A DNA stretch of 64,000 bases from Comamonadaceae bacterium OS-4 (GCA_027924025.1 AP026970.1:1820501-1884500); one strand, 5' to 3'. Shown: positions 47,271 to 55,458, numbered from the stretch's first letter. The notes: generated by a model not told the origin, from the sequence alone. Program-made: numbers and translations.

Positions 47271-47626
47271 TTGAATTGGATGGCTAGCAGTCAAAGGGTC
47301 AGATTTAAAGTCCGACCCCAATCCATACTGAGGCACTGAATGCGGGCATAGGTGGGGGCATTGCGCGCGTACCTTGTTGCGTACTCTGCGTACCCGTAGC
47401 TCTGGATTGAAGGTGGACCCGGCTGTTAGGTGGCTTTTCAAACGTGAGCTGCGCGCCTAGGTTCCAATATCAAAGGGACCATCAATTTGATTACCCCTTT
47501 GGCGCTCGAGTTGCGCGCCTCGGTATCCATGCGCAGGGTATCCGGTATCCGGTATCCGGTATCCACCGTATCCGCAGTTTCGCGGACACCCACCCAGCTT
47601 TGGGGACATGCCCGGCGCGCTCACCT
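47271..47626. other. Non-coding left part of the element
   Basis: About 350 bp after the hairpin with no convincing gene. An open frame covering 47106-47441 on the minus strand has no recognisable domain and its sequence contains the hairpins and arm repeats, so I do not call it. The stretch contains the 7-bp tandem array listed separately. Confidence 0.5.
47537..47564 (+). repeat. Four tandem GGTATCC units
   Basis: Four perfect head-to-tail copies of GGTATCC, with single copies or near-copies at 47522 (GGTATCC) and 47567 (CGTATCC). May be slippage or an iteron-like binding array in the left end of the element. Confidence 0.7.
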
Positions 47627-47905
47627 TTACTTTGCGTGGGGCTGGCGTAGTGCCTTTGGTTGCGCCTTCTTTGCTGCAAGTGCTTTGCATTGTCTGCGCG
47701 TGGCATCGTCAAGGCTCCCCAGTAGCTGCTCTGCATGGAATAGCTCAAAAGCAAGTCCCCTTAACTCTTTGGGTTGTAGGCCCTTGCTGAAGTGATACCG
47801 CAATGCCCCCTCAGTTACGCCCATGCCTATCGCTATCGACCGCACCGACTCGCCATAGACTGCGCGCCTGTAAGCCCGTTCAATGTCCAGAAAAGTGATT
47901 TTCAT
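47627..47905 (-). CDS. Small HTH-type protein of the mobile element
   Basis: 92 aa. A helix-turn-helix is visible in VRSIAIGMGVTEGALRYHF, preceded by DIERAYRRAVYGES, the pattern of short sigma-like or regulator HTH proteins; the rest is a basic Ala/Lys-rich tail. No close family recognised. It is the last gene of the element's minus-strand series and may regulate it or bind DNA near attL. No clear ribosome-binding site. Confidence 0.55.
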   Translation of the reverse strand: MKITFLDIERAYRRAVYGESVRSIAIGMGVTEGALRYHFSKGLQPKELRGLAFELFHAEQLLGSLDDATRRQCKALAAKKAQPKALRQPHAK

Positions 47906-47974
47906 GCGTAAGAGTTCGTAAGTTAACGCCTGCCTTTTGCTTTGCGGAGCCGTTAACGGGCTGTTAACCGGGTG

Positions 47975-48448
47975 CTATGCCTCTAGGCTCAATTGGTTTG
48001 CGTCTTGCCCTCTGTGGCCTTGTGTGGGCGTGCGTGGGGCAGTGGGGGCGTTGCTGTGTGCTTTGGGTTCTGGCTGGGTGTCGTCGGCTGTAGGGCCGTC
48101 CATCTCTGCAATGAACTCCCCGGCAATGTCAGCGGTAGCCCGTGCATAGGTCTGCTCATAGCTTAGGTCAGCGCGGCGGGTGTCGCTGTGTGTCTCTAGG
48201 TACTCGGCTAGGCGCTCGATTCGGCCTGCTAGCGTCTTGATTCGCCTGGTAAGTGTTGCAATGGTGCACTCTGCCTGTTTGTCAGTGGCCATGATTCCAA
48301 GATGCTCACAAGCGGCGCGCAGTTGCCACGGGTGGACCATGATGCTCATGGTGTCCTCTATCCCTTCCTGCTGCTCCAGCATGATTGCGGGGCCGTGGGC
48401 GTCGTTTATGTGGCTTGCGGTGAAGTGGTAGTGCATAAGCTGCTGCAT
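47975..48448 (-). CDS. Hypothetical protein downstream of the relaxase
   Basis: 157 aa, 9 bp after the relaxase stop, so likely co-expressed with it. The middle (KQAECTIATLTRRIKTLAGRIERLAEYLETH) is helical with coiled-coil character; the C-terminal 45 residues are Pro/Thr-rich and disordered. No domain recognised. Its place suggests an accessory role in mobilization, but nothing in the sequence proves that. Confidence 0.6.
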   Translation of the reverse strand: MQQLMHYHFTASHINDAHGPAIMLEQQEGIEDTMSIMVHPWQLRAACEHLGIMATDKQAECTIATLTRRIKTLAGRIERLAEYLETHSDTRRADLSYEQTYARATADIAGEFIAEMDGPTADDTQPEPKAHSNAPTAPRTPTQGHRGQDANQLSLEA

Positions 48449-48457
48449 GTGTGTGTC

Positions 48458-49552
48458 CTAGTGCGTGAAGTTTGAGAGTGGGCGCGGTGTCTGTTTGGTT
48501 AGCGCCTGCCTTACCCACTCGTTAGCCGCCTGCTTTTGAAGTCTTGCAGGTGGTGGGGGTGGTGTGAAAAATTCGCCGGTGTCTGGGTCGAAGTGAGTAG
48601 GGTCAAGCTCGCGGTCCCGCACCCTTACCGATTCAAGGGCGTCACCCTTTAGCGCGTGTGTGTGCGTGTCGGGTGGTGGTGGACCGGGCGGAAAACTGGA
48701 AGCAGGGAGCGGCGTTTTTTCTGCGAACCCTACAGAGCATAGGGTTTGCTCTTTTTCTTGAGGTGTGAACCGTATAGGGATTGCAGTTTCTCGCGCCGGG
48801 CCTTTGCCTTTGGATGTGAATATTTGCTCCATGGTCCGGGCTGGCTTCTTCACTGTCGGCAATTCAATTCCGAGCGCCAGCAGGTAGGGTGCTGGGTCAC
48901 GCTCTATGGCCTCCCGTATGGCAGACCATGCGGCGCTCTGCAATACGCTGTCAGACGTCTCGCGCAGCTTTTGAAGCACTGCCTTCGCTGCGGCCTGCTT
49001 TGTGGTCCCCAGTAGCTTTGCGGGCGCTTTGGTGAAGCCGTAGGGCCCGGCCACCTTTGCATGAAAGTCCTTTTGCAGCTCAGCCAGCTTTTGCTTGCCT
49101 CCAATGAGGTCTGAGCCAGCCATGCGGCCATCAACCAAGGGCAGCAGCAGGATATGGCAATGCGGTTGCGCCTCATCCCTGTGAATATCGACGCTCAAGA
49201 CGTTTTGATGCCCTCCGAAGGCACCAGCGGCCCAATCAGCGCAGGCGGTGAAGTAAGCGCGGTCATCCACAGCATGGTTGGGCGGTAGGCTAAACACAAC
49301 CTCCAGCCCTTGCACCGCATCTTTTCGCAGCTTGCCCACGCCTGCGGTAGTCATCAGGTCCTTCGCCAGTTGACTCACATCAGCAGCGGCAGCAGGCCCG
49401 CAAAGGGTTTCATTCAGCCGGGAACGTGCCGGGTCAATCGAGCCCACCGCGCCCATTTCCGCCTGAATCTCGCGCCTGTTATGACGCGCCGCCGCAGTGA
49501 TGATGCCGCCGCCTTTGAGCTTCTTGATTCTCAGGAAGGCGGCACCGCTCAT
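48458..49552 (-). CDS. MobV-type relaxase (plasmid recombination/mobilization protein)
   Basis: 364 aa from ATG 49552, which overlaps the upstream stop as ATGA. The N-terminus reads LRIKKLKGGGIITAAARHNRRE followed by SIDPARSRLNETL, matching the Mob/Pre N-terminal pattern, and near residues 120-133 is HRDEAQPHCHILLLPL, the HxDExxPHxH motif of MobV relaxases. Such enzymes nick the oriT strand and stay covalently attached for transfer. The C-terminal 100 residues are Pro-rich with no further domain. No type IV coupling protein or secretion genes are in the element. Confidence 0.82.
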   Translation of the reverse strand: MSGAAFLRIKKLKGGGIITAAARHNRREIQAEMGAVGSIDPARSRLNETLCGPAAAADVSQLAKDLMTTAGVGKLRKDAVQGLEVVFSLPPNHAVDDRAYFTACADWAAGAFGGHQNVLSVDIHRDEAQPHCHILLLPLVDGRMAGSDLIGGKQKLAELQKDFHAKVAGPYGFTKAPAKLLGTTKQAAAKAVLQKLRETSDSVLQSAAWSAIREAIERDPAPYLLALGIELPTVKKPARTMEQIFTSKGKGPARETAIPIRFTPQEKEQTLCSVGFAEKTPLPASSFPPGPPPPDTHTHALKGDALESVRVRDRELDPTHFDPDTGEFFTPPPPPARLQKQAANEWVRQALTKQTPRPLSNFTH

Positions 49553-49839
49553 ACAGGGCCACCCGCTTGCAATCCAGCGGCAGCAATGCCCAGCTCGGTT
49601 ATTTTGTATTGCCCTGGCTCGCATGGCCTGCCGTCGCGGTCAATCGCGGGCACCTTGCGCATATCAATCTCTATGCCGTGGTGGTGTCTTAGTTGGCGGA
49701 TGATTTCAGGGCCGTTAGATGCTCCTGCTATGCGGTCAATTTCTTCGCGCCATATCCAATCGGGCCGGGTCATCAGCGCCAGTAGGACGCGGCTTTGTCG
49801 GGCGGTGAATTTGCGGGCTTTGGGGCTGGCTTGTGTCAT
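49549..49839 (-). CDS. Winged-helix-like small protein upstream of the relaxase
   Basis: 96 aa. FTARQSRVLLALMTRPDWIWREEIDRIAGASNGPEIIRQLR looks like a winged helix in which the recognition helix follows GASNG, then a wing-like EIDMRKVPAIDRDG. Possibly a regulator or relaxosome accessory protein. The stop overlaps the relaxase start by 4 bp, so the two are translationally coupled. Confidence 0.65.
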   Translation of the reverse strand: MTQASPKARKFTARQSRVLLALMTRPDWIWREEIDRIAGASNGPEIIRQLRHHHGIEIDMRKVPAIDRDGRPCEPGQYKITELGIAAAGLQAGGPV

Positions 49840-49918
49840 TTAGCAGCCCTCCACAACTTGACCCATTGCGAAGGTGCTGCGCACCAGATAGACAGTGCTA
49901 GGCGGCTAAATGCGGCTT

Positions 49919-50128
49919 TCATGCTGCTACCCCCAGCACCCGGCGAATTTCAGCTACAGGCCAAGCCAAGCGGCCATGAATCCGAACAGGTCGCAGGGGG
50001 CCATTCTCAAGACAGGCCCAGCCCCGCATTGTTTGAGGGCGGCGGTTCAGGTAGTAGGCAGCGGCGGCGGTGTCTACCGTGGGGCTGTTAACCGACTCCA
50101 GCAGGGGGAAGGTGGTTTGCATTGCCAT
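49919..50128 (-). CDS. AlpA-like DNA-binding protein (putative excisionase/activator)
   Basis: 69 aa from ATG 50128 (MAMQTTFPLLE); an ATG at 50122 and one at 50188 are also in frame. VDTAAAAYYLNRRPQTMRGW, then GPLRPVRIHGRLAWPVAEIRRVLG resembles the short MerR/AlpA-like helix-turn-helix of excisionases and island activators, with the typical wing ending in a hydrophobic helix. In such elements this gene product controls integrase expression or excision. Two identical dyads lie 55-133 bp upstream. Confidence 0.6.
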   Translation of the reverse strand: MAMQTTFPLLESVNSPTVDTAAAAYYLNRRPQTMRGWACLENGPLRPVRIHGRLAWPVAEIRRVLGVAA

Positions 50129-50182
50129 CGTTACAGCTTTCACCCCAGCAGCACAGGCCGGGGAATGGTGTAACTTTTTTCG

Positions 50183-50261
50183 GGGCAAGCGTTGCCCTCA
50201 AAGCGATGCAATCACGCTGTAACCCTCATGGATGCTCGATTCTTACGGGCAATTCTTGCCC
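50183..50261. promoter_or_regulatory. Two identical GGGCAA-N3-TTGCCC dyads
   Basis: GGGCAA-GCG-TTGCCC at 50183-50197 and GGGCAA-TTC-TTGCCC at 50247-50261, 64 bp centre to centre, or about six helical turns. They also form a 17-bp inverted repeat with 15 matches. They lie upstream of the AlpA-like gene and just past the end of the 321-aa gene. Candidate operator pair or oriT-adjacent sites. Confidence 0.6.
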
Positions 50262-50266
50262 CGCAT

Positions 50267-51232
50267 TTACTTGCTCCGTTTGCTCTGGCCTGTCTGTGTT
50301 GATAGTTGCTTGATAACGGCGCTTGTTATCCCCTTCAATGCATGGCGTTTTATGTATTCGCCCGATAGCGGCTTTCCCTCAGCCCCCAAGATGCCAGCCG
50401 CTCTAAACTCTTTCGCGATTTCGTCAGCTATGTCTAGCTGACTTGGATATAGGTCTTTTGCGCGCTGGCGCTCGATAATTTCTCCAGCACGTTGACGCGC
50501 TTTGCTTATCCATTGCTCTGCCTGTTTGAGCAATGCGGACGCCTGCTTTGTGGTGCCCCGCTCTGGGGCTGTATTCTGTTTGGTGGCTTGGTGGGCTTCG
50601 ATAGCTTTAATTTCCACCATGAAGGCGCATAGGTCATCAGTAGCTAGGGTATCTTTTTTGTAGCGGTCGCAACCTGGCCTAGGTTCTAAAGCAACCATGC
50701 GGCCATCCCATATTTGGGCGCTTCTGTCGGGTAGTGTTGCAACGTGAATAGGCGAATGCGGATGAAATGCCTTGTGCGGGAACTGTGCTGCTCCAGCAGT
50801 CGCAATGTCCCATAGCGTAGAGGGTGCGGCTCGTAAATAACCCCGATACTCGCAGCGGTTCCTCTCAATACAGCGTTGCTCCAGTGACTCAATGAGTGCG
50901 GTTCGCTTGTGTTTGTCCGCTTCAATTTCAGTACGCAATTTTCGGATGTCATCACTTGAAAGACGGTCCTCCCATTTGCTTACATCTGCTCTCGCACTTC
51001 GTCGAATGTGTGATTCACCTCGAGTAATGCTGGCGCTCAGTACTTCAATTTCGCGGGCCTGCTCGTAGTCTCCACTGCCTCTATGCCAGCGGTCGTTAAC
51101 ATCAAAGACCAGCCCCTCAAACGCAAAATAAAGTGGAACCTTCAAGGCTTGCGCATGTTTGATTATTTGGAGTGGGGTTTGTTGCCACCGGGTGGCTAAT
51201 TCACCAACGGTCAGGATGTCGGGCTCAATCAT
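50267..51232 (-). CDS. Hypothetical protein of the mobile element
   Basis: 321 aa. The N-terminus LTVGELATRWQQTPLQIIKHAQ resembles a short HTH that selects targets, followed by a long charged helical region (SASITRGESHIRRSARADVSKWEDRLSS). The C-terminal part holds SQLDIADEIAKEFRAAGILGAEGKPLSGEYIKRHAL, which looks like a second DNA-binding helix-turn-helix typical of phage/island proteins. I recognise no family; a replication or partition-like function cannot be excluded. It is followed by the dyad region. Confidence 0.6.
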   Translation of the reverse strand: MIEPDILTVGELATRWQQTPLQIIKHAQALKVPLYFAFEGLVFDVNDRWHRGSGDYEQAREIEVLSASITRGESHIRRSARADVSKWEDRLSSDDIRKLRTEIEADKHKRTALIESLEQRCIERNRCEYRGYLRAAPSTLWDIATAGAAQFPHKAFHPHSPIHVATLPDRSAQIWDGRMVALEPRPGCDRYKKDTLATDDLCAFMVEIKAIEAHQATKQNTAPERGTTKQASALLKQAEQWISKARQRAGEIIERQRAKDLYPSQLDIADEIAKEFRAAGILGAEGKPLSGEYIKRHALKGITSAVIKQLSTQTGQSKRSK

Positions 51233-51336
51233 TCAGCACCCCTTCAAGGTGTCCACTTCATAGAGAAACCCCAGCAGGCGGGTGAAGAATCCCGCTTTTC
51301 GGTTCGCGGGCCTAGCTGGGGTAAATGCTGCTAAGG

Positions 51337-51687
51337 CTAGTGGCCTTTTACTTGTCTTTGCGCCCACGTTTGCGGGTAAGGCTTTTGAGCCTTTGCGCTT
51401 GGCACTAGCTCGCCGCTTTCGTACATGGCGACAATTTGCCGCGCATATGCATTAAATGACTGCATGGCTGCAACCTCCCGCTCTGATTCTGCGAACCTTT
51501 GCAGAAAGTCACGCTTTGCCTCCTCGGTAGGTAGAACCACGGAAACATGCCCACCCTTTGCAATTCGTTCGCGCCACTTGGCCTTCTGTTCTTCGGTTTC
51601 TCCCGGTTTGGCAACCCTTACGCGCATACCGAGACTGCCCACTATCTGTGTGCGTGGAGTGCGGGGAGTAACATTCAAATCAGCCAT
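51337..51687 (-). CDS. Hypothetical basic protein of the mobile element
   Basis: 116 aa from ATG 51687 with ribosome-binding site AAGGAAG upstream. Charged and probably helical (EEQKAKWRERIAKGGHVSVV, EEAKRDFLQRFAESEREVAAMQSF). No domain recognised. It lies between the integrase and the 321-aa gene, with spacers of about 100 bp on either side. Confidence 0.6.
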   Translation of the reverse strand: MADLNVTPRTPRTQIVGSLGMRVRVAKPGETEEQKAKWRERIAKGGHVSVVLPTEEAKRDFLQRFAESEREVAAMQSFNAYARQIVAMYESGELVPSAKAQKPYPQTWAQRQVKGH

Positions 51688-51789
51688 TTTCAAACTTCCT
51701 TTTTGATTGTGGTCAGGGGCTGGCAAGTGGTCGAAACACTCACCAGCCCCGCCTATTTGCCCTGAGTGGAGCGCGTCAGGGCCTCGCGC

Positions 51790-53175
51790 TTATCCAGCTA
51801 TCGCGCGCAGCTTGCCTGGCTCTGCTTTGGCGTCAAACTTCACCCCGGCCTGCTCCAATATCCACGCTTCAAACTTTTCGTGATGAATGGCCAGCAACTC
51901 CAGCGGCCTTACTGTGTAGTGCTTTTCAGCCGTGGCACTGGGTTTGTGTCCCATAAGCTGCGCAACAACCCCGGCGGGTATCTCCAGCCACTCGGACAAG
52001 GATTTGAAGGAGCGGCGCAGGCCGTGCAGGGTTAGGCCCTCCAAGCCCGCCACCTTGCAGGCGCGGCTGTGTGGTGCGGTCGGCTCTGTCAGGTGCCCGG
52101 TGGCACTGGTGGGGCTGGCAAACACCCATTCATTACGCTTTGGCAGGCTGGCCAGTAGGTGTGACACGTAGGGCGTTAACGGTATTTCCCGTGCGCCCTC
52201 TACCTTGTCCCGTATGGCGATGCCTTTCCACTGAGTGTTTATGTCATCCCGGCGCAGGGTCATCACTTCGCCCGGCCTTGCCCCAGTCAACAGCAGAATT
52301 TGCAGGTAGGCGGCAATGGCTGGGTTTTGAATCTGTTGCACGGCGGCAAACCATGCGGCTAGCTGTGCGCGCTGCAATACGTCTGACTTAACGCCAGCTT
52401 TGCCCAGTGATTCGCGGGCTTTCTTGGTTTTGGCTGGGTTGCCTGTTAGCAGGCCAGCATATGCGGGCTGTTCTGTGCACCAGCCCAGAAACACCTTTAG
52501 GCAGCGCCACGCCAGCCGGGCAGAAGTGGGGCGGCTCTTGGCTTCGCGCGCGGCCCATGCCTCAATAACGCTTGCGGTTAGGTCACGCAGGGGAAGTGCC
52601 ATAAGCGGGTAGAGCGGCATATCAATGGTTACCCCCCGGCCATTGGTTCCCCGCTTTATGAGCTTGCCCCCGGCCTTGGACAGGTTCAGGTGGTCTTTGT
52701 AGTGGCGTTCGCCCCAATGCGGGCGGCGTTCTTCGATATAGGCGCTCCAGACTTCGCCCACGGTCACAGCAGCCACTTTGGCGGCTTCCTGCTTGGCAAC
52801 ACTGGCAGCGAGTGCAGCGGCTTTGGCGGCGTCTTGCAGGCGCTCAAGTTCGCGGGGGTCGTCTCCATTGCTTCGGATGACTACGGCAAGGCGGCGGGCT
52901 TCGGTGCGGGCGGCTTCAATGTCTAGCACTCGCACATCACCAATGGTGCGGCGGATGGTTTGCCGGTTCAGCTTCGCTTCAAACACGAATGCTTTTAGGC
53001 CCTTTGGGTTTTTGGTACTGGGGGCGGTCGCACGAACGCGCAGGCCGGGGGCTTTGGTGTCCCGCAGAAATACCTGAGCTTTGCCAGTCGGGCAGGTCAG
53101 GCGCTCGATTAACCCGGCGGTCAGGTCTTGCGCTTCGCCTAAGTCTGGCGTGTCTGCCTTTTTCGGTCTTGCCAT
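51790..53175 (-). CDS. int: Tyrosine integrase, tRNA-targeting island type
   Basis: 461 aa from ATG 53175 (AGGA about 7 nt upstream); an in-frame ATG at 53202 overlaps the repeats. Arm-binding N-terminus, a core-binding domain (VTVGEVWSAYIEERRP), and catalytic residues Arg 300 in LLTGARPGE, His 384 and Arg 387 in LHGLRRS, a GHKP motif and Tyr 420 in EKHYTVRP. The layout of arm domain plus DUF4102-like N-terminus is that of P4/CP4-type integrases that insert at tRNA 3' ends. It lies just inside attR, with arm repeats directly upstream of its start. Confidence 0.92.
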   Translation of the reverse strand: MARPKKADTPDLGEAQDLTAGLIERLTCPTGKAQVFLRDTKAPGLRVRATAPSTKNPKGLKAFVFEAKLNRQTIRRTIGDVRVLDIEAARTEARRLAVVIRSNGDDPRELERLQDAAKAAALAASVAKQEAAKVAAVTVGEVWSAYIEERRPHWGERHYKDHLNLSKAGGKLIKRGTNGRGVTIDMPLYPLMALPLRDLTASVIEAWAAREAKSRPTSARLAWRCLKVFLGWCTEQPAYAGLLTGNPAKTKKARESLGKAGVKSDVLQRAQLAAWFAAVQQIQNPAIAAYLQILLLTGARPGEVMTLRRDDINTQWKGIAIRDKVEGAREIPLTPYVSHLLASLPKRNEWVFASPTSATGHLTEPTAPHSRACKVAGLEGLTLHGLRRSFKSLSEWLEIPAGVVAQLMGHKPSATAEKHYTVRPLELLAIHHEKFEAWILEQAGVKFDAKAEPGKLRAIAG

Positions 53176-53188
53176 CGCTTTTCCTCGC

Positions 53189-53210
53189 CATGTAGCCACC
53201 ATGTAGCCAC
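53189..53210 (+). repeat. Right arm-type repeat (two copies of CATGTAGCCAC)
   Basis: Identical to 47181-47202 and in the same orientation. It lies directly upstream of the integrase start, 127 bp inside attR, so it may also tie integrase expression to its own binding. Confidence 0.7.
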
Positions 53211-53336
53211 TTTTGCCCCATTTTGGGGAATATCAATCAACAATCGGGTTTGCTTCCTTGTCAGGAAAAGCTTGCAAGTCGTTGATTTATATGGATTCTA
53301 GCAACAATGGCGAATGCTTGCGAATACTATTTAGAC

Positions 53337-53385
53337 CGGACTCTTAATCCGTAGGTCGAGAGTTCGAATCTCTCAGTTCCCACCA
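53337..53385 (+). other. attR (remnant 3' half of tRNA-Lys)
   Basis: 49-bp exact copy of 47055-47103, from the anticodon arm to CCA. It lacks the 5' half of the tRNA, so it is a scar, not a functional gene. Confidence 0.93.
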
Positions 53386-53399
53386 CGGTACAAGTGGAT

Positions 53400-53433
53400 A
53401 AAAACCCGTCATTGAAAAATGGCGGGTTTTTTT
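53400..53433 (+). terminator. Original chromosomal terminator of the tRNA-Lys operon, displaced
   Basis: Stem CCCGTCAT / ATGGCGGG with a short A-rich loop and a T run, 15 bp past the attR CCA. By position this is the terminator that followed tRNA-Lys before the element inserted. Confidence 0.75.
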
Positions 53434-53511
53434 ACGTCTGCGAAATCTCATTCATGAGCGTGGGTAACGCACGGGAGAGGGCGTTCAGGTCTCTCCCGCG
53501 TGCAGAAGCCT

Positions 53512-55458
53512 TTACGCTTCGAGTTGCGTTGTCAGCTCCAACCATTGCTCTTCGAGGGTTTGCAGCTCGGCATTGACTGCCTTCAAGCGTTTCCCCGCCT
53601 CAGCAATCACGGAGGGGTGGGGATTGGTAGACAGCTTGGCCTCCAATTCGGCGCCTTCTGTGTTGAGGGTCGCCATTTGGGCTTCCACCTGTGCCAACTC
53701 TTTCTTCCATTTCTTGATGCTGTCTGCGCTGGGGCCGGCGGGAGCCACGGGCAGGGCAGAGGTAGCAGGTGAGGGGGCAATCGCTCCTGCCTTGGCTTCC
53801 TCTTTGGCAAGCTCGCGCTGGCGCTTGGCTTCGTCCAGCAAATAGCGCTGGTAATCGTCCAAGTCGCCATCGAACGGCTCCACACCACCGCGCGACACCA
53901 TCCAAAACTCATCGCAAACCGATCGAAGCAGCGCACGGTCGTGGCTGACCAGCATCACAGTGCCTTCAAACTCATTCAGTGCCATCGCAAGCGCTTCACG
54001 GGTCGCCAAATCCAAGTGGTTGGTTGGCTCATCCAGCAACAAGAGGTTGGGGCGCTGCCAAACGATCATGCACAGCACCAGGCGCGCTTTTTCGCCCCCG
54101 CTCATGCTGCCAACCGACTGTTTCACCATGTCGCCGCTGAAATTGAAGGTACCGAGAAAGCTGCGCAGATCCTGTTCACGGGTTTGTTGTCCGGCAATTT
54201 TTCCGGCGGCCGTCATATCTTTAACCAACCGGATCATGTGTTCCAGTGGCGTCTCATCAGGTCGCAACACATCCAGTTCCTGCTGCGCAAAATAACCGAT
54301 ATTCAGGCCTTTGCCTTCTGTGACATCACCGCCAAGGGTTTTAAGGTCCCGCGCCACGGTTTTTACCAGGGTCGACTTGCCCTGGCCGTTTGCGCCCAAG
54401 ATACCAATTCGTTGTCCCGCAAGCACCGATTTGCTGACGTTATGCACGATCACCGTGGGGGGCGTGCCTTTGGGGGCATCTTCAGGGGGCGGGTAGCCAA
54501 AATTCACCCCCTGCATGGACAGCATGGGGTTAGGTAGGTTCGCCGGCTCTTTGAACTCGAAGCTGAAGTCCGCTTCCGAGAGCAAGGGCGCGATTTTCTC
54601 CATCCGATCCAGGGCCTTCACACGGCTCTGGGCCTGCTTGGCTTTGCTGGCCTTGGCCTTGAAACGGGCAATGAACTTCTGCAGGTGGGCAATCTTGTCC
54701 TGCTGTTTGGAGAAGGCGTTTTGCTGCAGCTCCATTTGTTCGGCGCGCATATCCTCAAACTTGCTGTAGTTGCCGCCGTAGCGCACCAGCTTACCCATGT
54801 CGATGTGCAGCGTGACATTGGTCACCGCATCCAAAAACTCCCGATCGTGGCTGATGACGACCATCGTGCCTTCGTACTTTTTGAGCCATGCTTCCAGCCA
54901 TACCAAGGCATCCAAATCCAAGTGGTTGGTAGGCTCGTCCAGCAGCAAGAGGTCACTCGGGCACATCAGTGCGCGTGCCAATTGCAAACGCATCCGCCAG
55001 CCACCTGAGAAGCTGTTCACCGGCTTGTCAAGTTCGGTCGTTTTGAACCCGAGACCCAAAATCAGTGCTTGTGCGCGGGCTGCCGCATCGTACTCACCCG
55101 CATCGTGGAGCGCTGTGTAGGCATTTGCCATGCGCTCGTAATCATCCGTGGCCTCAGCAGCCGTCACCTCAGCACGTGCAGCCCCCAGTTGTGTGTCACC
55201 CTCGATCACAAAGTCGGTGGCACCCTGTTCGGTTTCAGGCATGTCCTGCGCCACCTGACCCATGCGCCACTGAGCAGGAATGTAGTACTCGCCGGCATCC
55301 TCATGCAGGTTGCCATTGAGCAGCGCAAACAGACTCGATTTACCGGCTCCATTGCGACCGACCAGGCCGACTTTTTCGCCCGGATTCAGGGCGACAGAGG
55401 CGCCTTCGAGCAACACCTTGGCGCTACGGCGCAAGGTGACATTTTTGAGAGTAATCAT
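53512..55458 (-). CDS. ABC-F family ATP-binding protein (YheS-type)
   Basis: 648 aa with two ABC ATPase domains and no membrane segments. First: Walker A GRNGAGKSS, signature SFSGGWRMRLQLARA, DEPTNHLD, SHDREF. Second: GANGQGKST, MSGGEKARLVL, DEPTNHLD, SHDRALLR. The interdomain linker (QNAFSKQQDKIAHLQKFIARF) is the basic arm of ABC-F proteins that act on ribosomes. The C-terminal coiled coil with a Pro/Ala-rich hinge is of the YheS/Uup kind. It lies after prmB with a 97-bp gap, possibly its own transcript. Confidence 0.92.
   Translation of the reverse strand: MITLKNVTLRRSAKVLLEGASVALNPGEKVGLVGRNGAGKSSLFALLNGNLHEDAGEYYIPAQWRMGQVAQDMPETEQGATDFVIEGDTQLGAARAEVTAAEATDDYERMANAYTALHDAGEYDAAARAQALILGLGFKTTELDKPVNSFSGGWRMRLQLARALMCPSDLLLLDEPTNHLDLDALVWLEAWLKKYEGTMVVISHDREFLDAVTNVTLHIDMGKLVRYGGNYSKFEDMRAEQMELQQNAFSKQQDKIAHLQKFIARFKAKASKAKQAQSRVKALDRMEKIAPLLSEADFSFEFKEPANLPNPMLSMQGVNFGYPPPEDAPKGTPPTVIVHNVSKSVLAGQRIGILGANGQGKSTLVKTVARDLKTLGGDVTEGKGLNIGYFAQQELDVLRPDETPLEHMIRLVKDMTAAGKIAGQQTREQDLRSFLGTFNFSGDMVKQSVGSMSGGEKARLVLCMIVWQRPNLLLLDEPTNHLDLATREALAMALNEFEGTVMLVSHDRALLRSVCDEFWMVSRGGVEPFDGDLDDYQRYLLDEAKRQRELAKEEAKAGAIAPSPATSALPVAPAGPSADSIKKWKKELAQVEAQMATLNTEGAELEAKLSTNPHPSVIAEAGKRLKAVNAELQTLEEQWLELTTQLEA

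Larger units (their letters stand above)
47055..53385. mobile_element. Integrative mobilizable element in tRNA-Lys(CTT), 6.3 kb
   Basis: Bounded by exact 49-bp direct repeats from the 3' half of tRNA-Lys(CTT). The unit, from one repeat start to the next, is 6282 bp. All eight genes are on the minus strand: a small HTH protein, an accessory protein, a MobV-type relaxase, a winged-helix-like protein, an AlpA-like DNA-binding protein, two hypotheticals and, at the attR end, a tyrosine integrase. Paired 11-bp repeats lie near both ends. With a relaxase but no conjugation machinery it should need a helper plasmid or ICE to move. Confidence 0.9.

Noticed and set aside
47106..47441. Minus-strand open frame of 111 codons at the left end of the element
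   Set aside because: It spans two terminator-like hairpins and the arm repeats, has no domain or ribosome-binding site, and looks like translation of non-coding DNA.
53189..53202. ATG 53202 as integrase start
   Set aside because: It lies in the 11-bp repeats without a ribosome-binding site; ATG 53175 has AGGA at a proper distance and starts where homology begins.
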